Of a stretch of DNA of 64,000 nt, positions 33,152-45,086 are shown one piece after another; positions within the stretch are counted from its first letter, which is position 1, and each line of letters starts with the position of its first letter. The position numbers were made by a program, and so were the translations under genes. The DNA is from Schistocerca nitens. Lineage: Eukaryota; Arthropoda; Insecta; Orthoptera; Acrididae. The notes below the pieces were generated by a model. The model was not told where the DNA came from. It saw only the letters and a list, made by a program, of their open reading frames with translations, and ran no database searches. Where the stretch lies: the NCBI RefSeq assembly GCF_023898315.1, contig NC_064617.1, forward strand, positions 718,473,202 through 718,537,201, written 5' to 3'.

Positions 33152-34975
33152 ATGGTTAGATTGCGTAGTCAGAAAGATATAAACATGGATAATAAACAAC
33201 AGTTAGCAAGCAGTGATACCGAGTTAGAAAGTGGGGCACAAAATAATGTTAGTGGCGTAGTTCAGGCAGTACAATGTGAGAATCTGGGGGCAGAAGGGCA
33301 AGAAATGTTGCCACTGCCAGCCAGTGATTCAGTTGATAGTAGAAATACTGTGCCACCCACAAGCACTAGACACGGACCAGAGAGTGGTGAGGTGTCAGAA
33401 GTGCAATCATTAAGGGTTATGTTCGAGCGCATGCTCAATTTCCAAACTGAATTTGCACGTATGCAAGCAGAACGCGATAGAGAACGTGATGTTAAACAAG
33501 CAGAGCGTGATCGACGCCTGCATGAGAGAGACTTGCATTTAACGCAATCTTTGGAAGCTATGCAAAGTGAGATTGTTAGTTTGAGACAAAACTATGAAAC
33601 CATACCAAAAGCGGTGCAGGAACTGAGCGAAAGAGTAGATAGTATCCAAGTGGCTAACGCCAGTATCGTAGATGAAATTAGTGTACTGGCTAACAGGATG
33701 GAACAATTAGAAATTGACACAAGTCAAGTAATTGATCAGAAAATGTCCGAACAAGTGCACAATATTGAAAACCAATTTATAAAAAAAAATAGACGAGGAG
33801 GTGCACGCCGCGATTGAAGCCAAAGACGTGGGCTCCAATGCGGAAGTGCAGGACCTAAAAAAGGCAGTGCACACTGACATTCCGCTGTGGCAGTCTTGCG
33901 GATCTGGAAAGCAGCTTGCTGCACGGCGACGCACAGGCGTGTGCCACGCCAGCCAGGTCCAACAATGATAGGCATATAAGTACAGCAGTGAAAAATTGCG
34001 ACTGCGAGACAGAACAGGCAACCAATGTTAGCGAAACAAACAAATGTCACTCCAAAATAGTGATTGAAGAAAGCCTGATTAGAAACCGACAGTTTCAGAT
34101 ATTTACAACGGAGAAGAAATCTGTTCACCCTGTAGTGTTTATCAAGGGATTTAGAAACATTTTGCCTAGCGTTTGGAGTCATACACAGAAAATACAGTTC
34201 GTTATGTCTTACATACAAGGAGATGCTGCATTATGGGCAACCGAAGCAGCTGACAGTTGCGACACATATGAGCGTTTTGAAAAGGCATTCTTGGCCAAAT
34301 ATTGGTCAACATGTATTCAGGAGAGATTACGAAAAGAGGTATGTAATCCAGAGCCGTATTCTCCACGATTAGGCAATTTGCGAAAATATTTTGAGAAGTA
34401 CATTAATAAGACCCGTTACTGGGACGAGCAGATTTCATCCCGGGATTTGATCAGACTTTTGAAATCACACTTGCCGATACACGTAAAGGAAAAACTTATA
34501 CACGTACCGGAGAACGACATGGAACATTTCTTGTCTGTTCCGGGCTCAATTGACCTGATTCAGGAGGATGTTAAGGCAGCCTCTGAACAGGCTAGAAGTA
34601 ACGGAAACGGTTACAAATAATGGAAACGGCGGAGGTAACAATAGGAGACAAGATTATGTACAAAACGGGAATAGAGGTAGGAGACCGGAACGGCAATAGT
34701 CCGCCGGTGAATAATGACCGGAAAAGGAGGTCAGAGGACCGATATGAAACAGGCCCACCAAGCAATAGGAGATGGAAAAATGCCAGGGGGCCGTGGAACA
34801 CTAATACCTATAACGATGCAAACGAACTTGGCCACAGAACCAGAGGCCCAGTCCGGACCGGCAAAACAGTGAAAGATATGACAATAACCGACCGCCACCA
34901 CAAAATGCGCCAATTGCGCAACCGTGGCGGCCGACGCAACACAACTTACACATAGTGGAGGTCAGCAACACAGAG
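33152..34975 (+). pseudogene. gag: gag region of the Gypsy-like retrotransposon (unit A)
   Basis: ATG at 33152 starts a frame to 33817 with an acidic N-terminus and a long Glu/Arg-rich coiled coil (about residues 90-215 of that frame). At an A-run (33780-33789) the frame shifts: coiled-coil-like sequence continues in another phase, then shifts again before 33916. The frame 33916-34620 carries the capsid-like part: VHPVVFIKGFRNILP, ALWATEAADSC, FEKAFLAKYWS, YWDEQISSRDLI. The Gly/Asn/Arg-rich C-terminal tail (NNGNGGGNNRRQD, then PQNAPIAQPWRP) is in yet other frames up to 34975. No CCHC zinc knuckle was seen. The breaks are shared with unit B, so gag was already dead before the duplication. Confidence 0.85.
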
Positions 34976-35124
34976 CAGCCACACCCATCCACCAGTAATA
35001 ATCCAACAAACTAGATTCAGCCGAGATACGCTCTCCATCGTCGGCTGAGGTTTGGAGTGAGAGCAGCCCGACACAGAACAAAACATCGGGAATCTGTATC
35101 CTCAGGTATAATGACGGGGTACAG

Positions 35125-35976
35125 ATGGGACATGAATTAATAACTGAACCACCCACGTGCATAAAGGAGCACAAAGACAAAGTACAAGCGATAATAGAGA
35201 TCAAAATTAACAATATTGATGTGCAAGCAATCGTGGATACAGGTGCTACTGTCAGTGTCATGAGTATGGACTTATTCAGAGTACTGGGGAAAGAAAAACG
35301 TATGCTGACTTTTCCTGTGAACAATTGCAGAGTCACTGGAGCCATCAGTGCACAGCGACAAATAATTAAACTCCAAGTGCGGGTAGAGATGTATATAGGG
35401 GGAGAAGCCATAGCGTGCTCATTCCTGGTAGTAGCCTGCATTTTGGGGGTAGATTTTTTGAGAGAAAGGGACGCAGTAATCGACCTTTCTCGGGGAAAAT
35501 TAAGTTTGATGAACGCGGGTAGGAGGATAGAATTGTCCATGCTCAGATCTGAAGAGGTACCTGTGCCTAATTGTAATGCTATTAACATAAAATGTAGGAA
35601 TCAGTGGATACTACATTTAGGCAATCATTCTCTAGGACAAAATCTCTATTACCCAGACGTACAAAGTGATCAATTAAAAGCAAATGTGGACGCACTTGTG
35701 AACAAAGTATCACAGTCCGAAAATTTGAACTCAATGCAACAGCAGGATTTGGTACAGTTATTATCTAACTACGCAGATGTATTTTCAGAACGACCAGGAA
35801 TTGTTAAGGGGTATCAATACAATATCGAGGTGAAGCCTCACAAAACCTACTGTCGAGCCTCATACTCCATAACCTTAGTCCAAGAAGGAAATAGTAGCTA
35901 TCTCTTAGCAGATCCCCAATCACGGAGAGTACGGGGACTGTATCCGCGTAAGGATGTAAAAATATTCCTACAGTAA
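35125..35976 (+). pseudogene. pol: Protease with truncated pol (unit A)
   Basis: A 283-residue frame. The aspartic protease has the active-site motif AIVDTGATVSVMS (about residues 33-46) and the second conserved motif ILGVDFLRE (about residues 110-118). A linker leads to the entry of reverse transcriptase (DVFSERPGIVKGYQY, then RASYS). After that only about 25 residues remain, SYLLADPQSRRVRGLYPRKD and a short end, which read like the extreme C-terminus of Pol. RT core, RNase H and integrase are therefore deleted. A one-base difference from unit B (TCCATAACC versus TCCATTCC) puts both parts in one frame here. Not autonomous. Confidence 0.85.
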
Positions 35977-36339
35977 ATGACTAATAGTCCTATGTGTCAC
36001 GTGTAAAAAAAAAAAAAAGACACCATTCATTTGAAAATGAATGAACATTAATGATGTGTGATCTGTAGAGATAATGTACTAGTGTAGCAGTATTTAGTTA
36101 TAAGAATATGATTGACTTTCTCTTTTGTTTATAAATATTTGTGTTATGTCTTCTTTTAATTAGTGTTAGCTTAAACATGTTCTAAATGTCTGCACAGATA
36201 ACCTGATTAGTGCAATTATTTATAGTGTTAAATTGTGACAGAGATCAGTCAGGAGGAACATTTTAGTAGTGATTAGTTTGTGTACTGCATAATATTCTAT
36301 GTGTGTCAAACTTGAAATATTTCTTGGTACAATCTTTTC

Positions 36340-36343
<4 letters not shown>
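35977..36343. other. Non-coding part of the LTR element after pol (unit A)
   Basis: Begins with an A-run (36006-36019), then AT-rich sequence without open frames. It holds CATTCATTTGAAAATGAATG, a perfect palindrome at about 36025-36044. No envelope-like frame is visible. Confidence 0.5.

Positions 36344-36402
<59 letters not shown>
36344..36402. repeat. (TA)n microsatellite (unit A)
   Basis: About 29 TA units lie just before the duplication junction. The unit B counterpart, at 50761-50811, is shorter. Confidence 0.95.
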
Positions 36403-36405
<3 letters not shown>

Positions 36406-36420
36406 GTCAGATTGACAGAT

Positions 36421-36848
36421 GGCCATCTCCCCCTTACAGTCCCCCCTCAGACATCTGAATGGGGAACTATTCCAGAATATTTGTCAATGGAGAGATCATC
36501 ATGACACTTTTCCAATTACAGGCCACATGTCCTGTGGATATACATTATGTGTTTTTAATGCAGTGGTTTCCATTGCCTTCTGCATCCTCGTGACGCTGAT
36601 GATTGCTGATTCTTCGCCTTTAGGGGCAGTTTGCCACCTCAAGGAAAAGAGAGTGCCCTGAACCGCTGTCCGCTCCTCCGCTCTCTTTGACAAGGCCGTT
36701 TGCAGCTTGAGGGGTGCCTTCTTATGCCGGAAGTTTCGGCTGCCAATTCTGAATATTAATCAAACTTTGAACGCTGGCGGGATCCGAAACCAGGACCGAG
36801 ATCATTTTGATTACTGTTCAAAGACTCTACCCATAGACCATAGCCACC
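36421..36848 (-). mobile_element. RTE leader and tRNA-like segment (unit B)
   Basis: Copy of 22726-23153. Here the leader is cut at its downstream side by the duplication junction, so it is no longer attached to an endonuclease ORF. The tRNA-like part is at about 36771-36848. Confidence 0.75.
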
Positions 36849-37940
36849 CTGCATAACGTAAATAAAAGGAGCGAGGGCATTTAAATTGCAGTTATGCCCT
36901 TTATGCCTCAACAGATATGTGATAACGGCAATTTGGTGGGAGGGTTTTGATACTGGGAAGCTATGAGAAGTCGTGAGAACCAACACCCAGTTGGTGTGAC
37001 TGTTGACATACCATAATTTTTCGGACGCTATATCTATAAATGATAATTATGCTACTTGTCAGGAATCTTATGCTGTTGGAACACAACGTAGCTGTGGTCA
37101 GTGTTCCGAAATGTGCAAGGAAAATGTCTGTGTCTGGTCGTAAGGGAGGTGCAGATATGATGTAGAAAATTGCGATTTCAGAGCATCTATAGCCGTAAGA
37201 GGGACGAAACGTTCTACATGGGAAATTGTGTCCATTAATAAGAAGGATGTAGATTTACGTGAGAAACTGATATTTCCAGAGCCACAGTCGTCAGGAGCAG
37301 GAATTTCCGATACTTTGCTAATTGTCAAATGTCATCAGATTGGTGCTACGGTCGTAATATTTGATTATAATTGCTCTGATAAATATGTGGCTGGTTTTCT
37401 ACTACGACTGCGCCTGGCATGTGGGGGTGAAGCAGAAGTAGCCAGTGACTGGAACAAGTGGACATTTCTGGCTTAACGCACGAGCCGCCACTCACTACTC
37501 GAACTGGATGGGTGGACTAAAAGCATGCACCTGACCTAACCCTGTTGCCCTCTGGGTGGGTGAATAGTAAACTAATACTCAGAATGGGTTGAGTAGCAAC
37601 TGCGATTGTGTGTTGTGAGTATTCTCTGATTTTTATGTTGCAGTTTGAGAGTACTCAATATGCACAGTGTCTGAACTGCGATCATGTGTGTTGCGAGTAT
37701 TCTCTGATTTTTATGTTGCCGTTTGAGAAGATTCAATATGACGAGTGTTTGAACTGGACTATAATTTCCTCCATGTAAATTGATCGGTTGCCTGCTTGTA
37801 CTGCCGTTCTACACATTCCCTTTGGTTATTTGGTTGAGAGAACATCTATTGTGGTGTCTTGTTTGTATCTAGATTGCGAAAAACAAGTTTAAGAGTAATT
37901 TGCTGGTTCTCTAGACATGAGAAACACAAACGATTATAAG
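36849..37940. other. Unassigned sequence with 76-bp tandem repeat (unit B)
   Basis: Copy of 23154-24245, no gene. The two-copy tandem repeat is at 37599-37753. Confidence 0.6.
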
Positions 37941-37942
37941 TA

Positions 37943-39158
37943 CACTACTGGCCATTAAAATTGCTACACCAAGAAGAAATGCAGATGATTAACGGGTATT
38001 CATTGGACAGATATATTATACTAGAACTGAGCTGTTATTTCATTTTCACGCAATTTGGATGCATAGATCCTGAGAAATCAGTATCCAGAACAACCACCTC
38101 TGGCCGTAATAACGGCATTGATACGCCTGGACATTGAGTCAAACAGGACTTGGATGGCGTGTACAAGTACAGCTGCCCATGCAGCTTCAACACGATACCA
38201 CAGTTCATCAAGAGTAGTGACTGGCGTATTGTGACGAGCCAGTTGCTCGGCCACCATTGACCAGACGTTTTCAATTGGTGAGAGACCTGGAGAATGTGCT
38301 GGCCAGGGCAGCAGTCGAACATTTTCTGTATCCAGAAAGGCCCGTACAGGACCTGCAACATGCGGTCGTGCATTATCCTGCTAAAATGTAGGGTTTCACA
38401 GGGATCGAATGAAGGGTAGAGCCACGGGTCGAAACACATCTGAAATATAATGTCCACTGTTCAAAGTGCCGTCAATGCGAACAAGAGGTGGCCGAGACAT
38501 GTAACGAATGTCACCCCATACCACATGCCGGGTGATACACCAGTATGGCGATGACGAATACACGCTTCCAATGTGCGTTCACCGCGATGTCGCCAAACAC
38601 GGATGCGACCATCATGATGCTGTAAACAGAACCTGGATTCGTCCGAAAAAATGACGTTTTGCCATTCGTGCACCCAGGTTCGTCGTTGAGTACACCATCG
38701 CAGGCGCTCCTGTCTGTGATGTGACGTCAACGGTAACCGCAGCCATGGTCTCCGAGCTGATAGTCCATGCTGCTGCAAACGTCGTCGAACTGTTCGTGCA
38801 GATGGTTGTTGTCTTGCAAACGTCCCCATCTGTTAACTCAGGGATCGAGACGTGGATGCACGACCCGTTACAGCCTAGCTCATAAGATGGCTGTCATCTC
38901 GACTGCTAGTGATACGAGGCCGTTGGGATCCAGCACAATGATCCGTATTACCCTCCTGAACCCACCGATTCCATATTCTGCTGACAATCATTGGATCTCG
39001 ACCACCGCGAGCAGCAATGTCGCGATACGATAAACCGCAATCGCGATAGGCTACAATCCGACCTTTATCAAAATCTGAAACGTGATGGTACGCATTTCTC
39101 CTCCTTACACGAGGCATCATAACAACGTTTCACCAGGCAACGCCGATCAACTGCTGTT
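37943..39158 (-). mobile_element. Tc1-like transposon, truncated (unit B)
   Basis: Copy of 24248-25463 with a handful of substitutions (for example GGGTGC to GGATGC near 38058 and TATAGTG to TATAATG near 38450). The tip CACTACTGGCC is at 37943. Confidence 0.9.
38055..39120 (-). pseudogene. Tc1-like transposase (unit B copy)
   Basis: Same layout and the same lesions as the unit A copy: stop between the two DNA-binding halves, frameshift at GVSPG, TAG before DNARPH and SPG instead of SPD. One His of the unit A copy (EACIHHRH) is Arg here (EACIRHRH), as in the third copy at 63.6 kb. The unit A change is therefore probably the derived one. Confidence 0.88.
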
Positions 39159-39561
39159 GCCGGCCGTTGTGGCCGTGCGGTTCTAGGCGCTTCAGTCTGG
39201 AACCGCGTGCCCGCTACGGTCGCAGATTCGAATCCTGCCTCGGGCAAGGATGTGTGTGTTGTCCTTAGGTTAGTTAGGTTTAAGTAGTTCTAAGTTCTAG
39301 GGGACTGATGACCACAGATGTTAAGTTCAAAAATGGCTCTGAGCACTATGCGACTCAACGTCTGAGGTCATCAGTCGCCTAGAACTTAGAACTAATTAAA
39401 CCTAACTAACCTAAGGACATCACACACATCCATGCCCGAGGCAGGATTCGAACCTGCGACCGTAGCGGTCACGCGGTTCCAGACTGAAGCGCCTTTAACC
39501 GCACGGCCACACCGGCCGGCACAGATGTTAAGTCCCATAGCGCTTAGAGCCATTTGAACCA
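39159..39561 (+). mobile_element. Outer SINE interrupted by inner SINE (unit B)
   Basis: Copy of 25464-25866 with the same AGATTCGAATCC B-box change and the same interruption. Confidence 0.93.
39327..39519 (-). mobile_element. Inner SINE (unit B)
   Basis: Copy of 25632-25824, with the CACAGATGTTAAGT duplication on both sides. Confidence 0.95.
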
Positions 39562-42500
39562 CATCAGTACAAAAACTTAGTTTACTCTTTAAAGTACAAG
39601 GATGATATGGAATTTGTTATATCGTTGATTTTGGTATTCATTAAAAACAAATAGTGGAACTACCAATTTCCTCTATTTTCGAGTTTTCACGTAAAAATCT
39701 TCGCGGACGAGATAAGTTTCTAGTTACTGAAAAGTTTGCAGCACATCCCAAATAATGACCTCACTAAAGTTTCGGCTTTCTTGAGTCACAATTTCCACTC
39801 TTTATCTTCAGAGTTATACTGTGCAAGTGATTGGCAGCATACTGCTATGTGGTTGATACCGAGAACAGTCGCGTAAATGGTTTGATATTTTCGCAAACCA
39901 TGTGAAAATACATGAAATTCTGGAAATTTTCATATACTACTGGATGATTGCAATGTAAAAGTGTGTAAATACGTCGTTTTTTTGGTGTGTAAAATCGGAT
40001 ATTGCATCTGATATTGGTTGCGAAATCGATAAATTAATTGGCGATTGAAGAAGAATATCTCATCGACAGATTTAGGAATTAAATGTTCTTGAAAGCCTGG
40101 AATGTGGATATGGTCGCAGCTCTTTGCAGAAACGATGGCAGGAAGCAGGTCAGACCGGAAATAGTACGTTTAGCAGTTGTCTTTGGGCCAGGGGAACCAG
40201 CCTAGGCTTTGTACCCCATTCAGAGAGTGGCTGCAGTCCTCAAAGGGTGCTCTGATGACACATCAGGCCAGCGAATGCGGGGGCAGTTGACTCGTGACCG
40301 TTGGCCACGCTGGATGACCGATCGACCTCGCGGGGAATATCTAGCATTGCGACTATATATGGCATATGTGCTTATGTTTTTTGGGATATATGTGTCTTTG
40401 CGGTATATGTATAAGTGTCTGGTGGTCGACACCTATATGCAGGAAACAAACATGATGATTTTGTATGGTGCAGGATACTGATTGTGTTTATTATAACGAT
40501 ATAGTGTGTTTGTACAATCGTTTGTGATGATATAGCATGGTTGGAGATCGGTTTCACGCCGCATAATTCAAGCTTCCCTCAATAGTAGCAGAGCAGTGTA
40601 ATTGAGGAAGTGCCTTTGGCGATAGGTTCCGTTTCTCATGATCTGTAGGCCACTTTTTGCAGGGTTTAACTATCAGTGCAAAATAACTGCAGTTTCTCAT
40701 TGAAATTCTCGTAATCTAGCATCTACAGAAAGTGGTGGACAGTGCTTCCATACCAGCAGCAGCAATTCGGCGGGTCGGTTCAATAAGAACCAATCAGAAT
40801 GCTCCATTTGCAGAAAGTTACATGGCTTGAGAGAGTCACAAGACATCATTTGCTGGGGGCATAGGAGCGTCTACAGACTGGTTTGAATAAGACAGGGGGA
40901 GAACAAGGTATCTAAAGAAAAAAAAAAAGGACTGTGACGTCAGAGAGTCATGTGATGCCTTCTTTGTTCGAATGTTCAGAGACAAGTCTAGGCAGAACAG
41001 CCTCCTCTGCTTTGGACAGGTTGGATGCTATCCCCTATTCGCCATTATGGCTTTAGAACATTCCAGACCAGCAGTTGTAAGACACCGAAAATTCCAGCCA
41101 TTTTTCTCGTCTGTAGGACAGTGCTTAGAATTTTAGGAGAATACTTTAGATGCCCAATCTGTGTTTTTTAACGATTTGTTGTGTTTATTGAAATACGTCA
41201 TGAACTTTTAGACACCAGTGTGCTTTGAAAAGCGAGGAAAATAAAAAGTAAGTGCCTAAATATCCTTGAGTCTGGCACAAAATATAAACTAAGCCCACTC
41301 GGCGTTTCAGAAAAGTGATGAACATCACAGCAGCTGTAGGACTCAGAATTTTTTTTCTCTCAAACTGTGTCTTCAAACAAGCAGCTGAGACTCGAAAAGC
41401 GGCGAGCGTGCTACTTGGAGTTATAGAGATATTTATTTATTTATTTTGAAAGGGAGCACTCTATATAGAGTTTGAGTGTGCCTGCTGCTGGTTTTGAGTG
41501 GTACTTGTGAAATTTGTTAACACTAGTTGTTGACACTGTCAATATTAAGCTATACTGTGATTTTAGAAAGAAATTGATCCCTGCAAATTGTTTAAATAAA
41601 TAATATTATGTACTGCCCTGTGTCCTGCAAATTGCTTAAACAATATTTCAATACCTTAAATTGATTAATGCAATGTGATTGACGATATATTAGTCTATTG
41701 TCGTGAGATACTCGCAGTCCAGCATAGACCGAGCGATTTTTCCCGCCATTTTTGTCTGGGAGGGGTGGCGAGGGAGGGGCAATTGGTGGGACGTCCTCTA
41801 TTGGTGGCATTCATTATTGTTTAAATAAATAAATCAAGCAGGTGGAATAGTTTAAATAAATACTGTACTGATCCTCCCAGTTGGCAGCTCAACACAAACT
41901 GAGCGAGTTCCCCGCCATTTTTGTCAGGTGGGTGAGAGAGGAGGGGGGAGGTAGAGGGGGAAAGGACAGGCAAGGGTTTGGGTTTTCCTAGAGGGGTGGT
42001 GGGGGAAGGGGATACGTGCTGGCTGGGAAAACCTGTGATATCACTAGTGAGTGGTGGTAATTACTTGATCAATTTAATTAATTTCCATAATAAATTTGAT
42101 ATCAACAGTGTCCCAGAACAGACATTATTCCACTATTGAGATGCACTATAAACAACTGATAGCTTGTCTGGTGTTAGTGCACTCACTGCTGGTGGTATGT
42201 GGCATAGCAATTGGCCAATCCATCATTGTTAGGAAAATACTGTAACACGCAGGTGTCAGAGTCGTACTCTGTCCTTTTGAAAATTGAAATTTTCGGCATG
42301 TGCTTGGAATTGTGGAATACGCAATTCTCTGACATAACCAGGTACGTGATTCGTGTAACCGAACCATCGTTTCTGCAGAAAAGAAAGGGCTTAAGTCTTT
42401 CCTTGGGAAATGGTGGAAAACAAGCGAAGCTTTGAAGAGTTTGTCTTCTATTCGGCTATGGTATGTGACTGCTATTTTCACGATACTCTTATATTGCGGC

Positions 42501-43043
42501 GGTTCACTTATTCACTTAAATTGTACGTTGCCTTATTACTGATCACTAAATGTGAAAGAAATCCGTTATCTTCCATCTCGACCCCAGAATGGATTCACAA
42601 AATTCTACATGTTGTTATCTAATAACATCGCGAAAGGCTTATAGCAACAGAACCCAGTATGGTTTAAATCGCAAGCGTCACAGCAAAATAACCCAGAGAG
42701 ACCCACGAAGACTGACGTAACTCTCCGCTGACAAGACATGTGGTCTACGTGCAAACACGTCTGTTGAATGCGCTGTGTGTCTTGAACGAGCACACTGGGC
42801 TGACCTGTGGATTTCCTCTCACATAAACAACCAGTGTATTCAGACTGCTGGCGCTATCGTCGAATGCTTTGAGCTGTAGGTGGTGCAGTGCCGTACTCTC
42901 GACGAAAATCAGGCCGCGCCGTTAAAACTGAACTACGGCTGTTGAAACCTGGGACGCAAAACGTGCTTGTTGCTGTGTTCTCGCCATCTCGAATCGATGG
43001 ACAGTGGACAATGAACGAGCGAGCGCGCTGACAAGTGTGAATG
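39562..43043. other. Gene-free stretch of unit B
   Basis: Copy of 25867-29349. Differences seen: one A fewer in the poly-A run near 40920, GCTGAGACTC for GCTGAAACTC near 41388, and a changed G-rich tract near 41940. Confidence 0.45.
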
Positions 43044-43513
43044 TTACCGAAGTATCAGTAATAAACCACGGCAGAAAAATACTGAAAAGAATTATTTACA
43101 GACGGATGCTAAAACTGCTAGACGCCTACCTCGGGGAAGAACAGTTTGGCTTCCGGAGAAATGTAGGAACACGCGAGGCAATACTGGCCCTAATACTTAT
43201 CTTCGAAGAGAGGCTAAAGAAAGGCAAACCTATGTCTATAGCATTAAGCTCTCGATAATTTTGGGTGCCACGCTATTTTGAAATTCTGAAGGTAGAAGGA
43301 GTAAAATGCGGAGAACCAAAGGTTATTTACAGCTTAAACGGAAACCGGACGGCAGTTATGAACGTCGAAGAGCATGAAAAGGAAGTAGTAATCGAGAAGA
43401 GAGTGAGATAGGCTTGTACGCTATCTCCAATGTTTTTCAATCTGTACATTGAGCAAACAGTTATGGATTTCAAAGAAAAATGTGGAAAAGGAGTTACACA
43501 TCAGGGAGAAAAA
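43044..43513 (+). pseudogene. RTE-like RT, N-terminal half (unit B)
   Basis: Copy of 29350-29821 with the same stops; the frame 43004-43258 contains EEQFGFRRNVGTREAI. Confidence 0.85.
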
Positions 43514-43515
43514 TA

Positions 43516-44524
43516 TTAGGTTGGTGTGTAAATTCGTATCAGTTTTCTGCAAGTTTAATCAGACACACATAACCGAGACTTTAATCATCAATAATATTTG
43601 TCCTTCGCTATTTACAACAGTCTGCTAACGCTGGGGTAACTTTTCGATTCCACGACTGTAGAAAACACGTGTTTTGCGGCGAACAAGTCGTCGAGACATG
43701 TGCGGAGCGCATTTTCATCCGGAAATGAAGTTCGTTGAAGGTTGTTTGACAGAGAGCGGAAAAGGTGAAAATCTGAGAGCGCAAGATCTGGTCAATAAGG
43801 TGGGTGCGGAATGACATTTCAAACCAACTCCTCCATAATGTTTTTTGTGTGGTGTTCTTGATTTTTGTCTGCGATACGTTTCAGTTCTTGACAATAAATG
43901 TCAGCTGTGGTGGTTACATCTCGGGGAAGCAATTCATAGTACACCACACCATCTCTGTTCCACCAGATGCATAACATTTTCTTTTGCCGATGCACGCAGA
44001 TCTTTGTACGGAGAGTTTCTGTTTCGTTTGGGCTCAACCATTCCCTTTTTTCCCTTATTTTAGTATAAAGACACCGTTTCTCGCAACCAGTAACGATACA
44101 GGATAGGAATGGTCGGTGTTGTTCACGAGCCATTTGATGATGAGAAAGTGTGATTTTGGCTTAGAGCTAAGTACCAATACACTTGATTTTTAAACCTTCC
44201 CCATTGCATGCAAATGTTGCACGATGGTGAAATGATCACAGTTCATCACATTTGTCACTTCTCGAGTAGACTGACATGGATCAATGTGGATTAATGTGTT
44301 TAAACCACCTTCATCAAACCCCGAAAGTATTCCCGAATGTGGAGAGTCACTAATGTCAAAACGATCCTCCTTAAAATCGGGAAACCAGTTTCTTGCCGTG
44401 CTCTATCCAGTGGCATTATCACCAACAGTGAACCACAAGTGAAAAATGACAAACGATAAATAAACGCATGGAAACTGGAATAACAACTTGCAAAACAAAA
44501 ACGCTACGAACTTTTGCATGAATC
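43516..44524 (-). mobile_element. Mariner-like transposon inside the RTE (unit B)
   Basis: Copy of 29822-30830. The tip TTAGGTTGGTGTGTAAATTC starts at 43516. The transposase frame 44133-43819 again has Cys in place of the first catalytic Asp (VTGCEKR). Confidence 0.88.
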
Positions 44525-45086
44525 TTGAGATTTGTCGATGACACTGTAATTCTCTCAGAGACACCAAAGCACCTGGAAGAGCGGTTGAACGGAATGGACA
44601 GTGTCTTGAAAGGAGGATATAAGATGAACATCTTCAAAAGCAAAACAAGGGTAATGGATTGTAGTCGAATTAAATCAGGCGATGCTGAGGTAATTACGTT
44701 AGGAAATCAGACACTAAAAACAGTAGATGAATTTTGTTACATGGACAGTAAAGTAGTCGATGATGGCCGTAATAAAGGAGATATGAAATGTAGATTGATA
44801 ATGGCAAAGAAAAGCATTTCTGAAGAAGAAAAATTTGTTTACATCGAATATAAATGTAAGTGTTAGGATATCTGTTCTGGAGGTGTTTGTCTGGAATGTA
44901 GCCTTGTACGGATGTGAAACGTAGACGATAAGCAATTCAGACAAGAAGAGAATACAAACATTTGAATTTGGTGATACAGAACAATGCTGACAACCAGGTG
45001 GGTAGGTCACGTAATTAATGAGGAGGTACTGAATAGAATTGAGGAAAAAACAAATTTGTGGCACACCTTGACTAAAAGAAGCGATC
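44525..45086 (+). pseudogene. RTE-like RT, FADD region and post-RT part (unit B)
   Basis: Copy of 30831-31393. It starts LRFVDD here and LGFVDD in unit A. LRF matches the open RTE copy at 18 kb, so unit A holds the derived base. It ends at the GATC target-site duplication (45083-45086) before the LTR. The continuation of this RTE is at 52349-52480. Confidence 0.9.

Larger units (their letters stand above)
22726..36420 (+). repeat. Large tandem duplication, unit A (13.7 kb)
   Basis: Nearly identical to 36421-50830 in the same orientation. The offset is 13695 at the start, 13694 after a one-base change in a poly-A run near 27224, and 13695 again in gag. By eye I noted roughly thirty single-base or one-base indel differences over 13.7 kb. 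Many lie in the 31-34 kb part. The junction at 36420/36421 joins ...CAGATTGACAGAT to GGCCATCTCCCCC. At the right end of unit B the first sequence instead continues ATTCGAACCC, and at the left end of unit A the second is preceded by TTTTCTCGT. The breakpoint shows at most one base of microhomology. Confidence 0.95.

Noticed and set aside
33707..34218. Overlapping minus-strand frames of up to 160 residues across gag
   Set aside because: They mirror the gag coding strand and have no motif; the plus-strand frames carry the capsid-like sequence.
34962..35588. Minus-strand open frame of 208 residues opposite protease (also 48657-49283)
   Set aside because: It is antisense to the protease with its DTGA and ILGVD motifs, hence a shadow frame.
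33152..35976. Domesticated gag-protease gene kept by selection
   Set aside because: gag is broken by at least two frameshifts shared by both units, so no intact protein can be made here.
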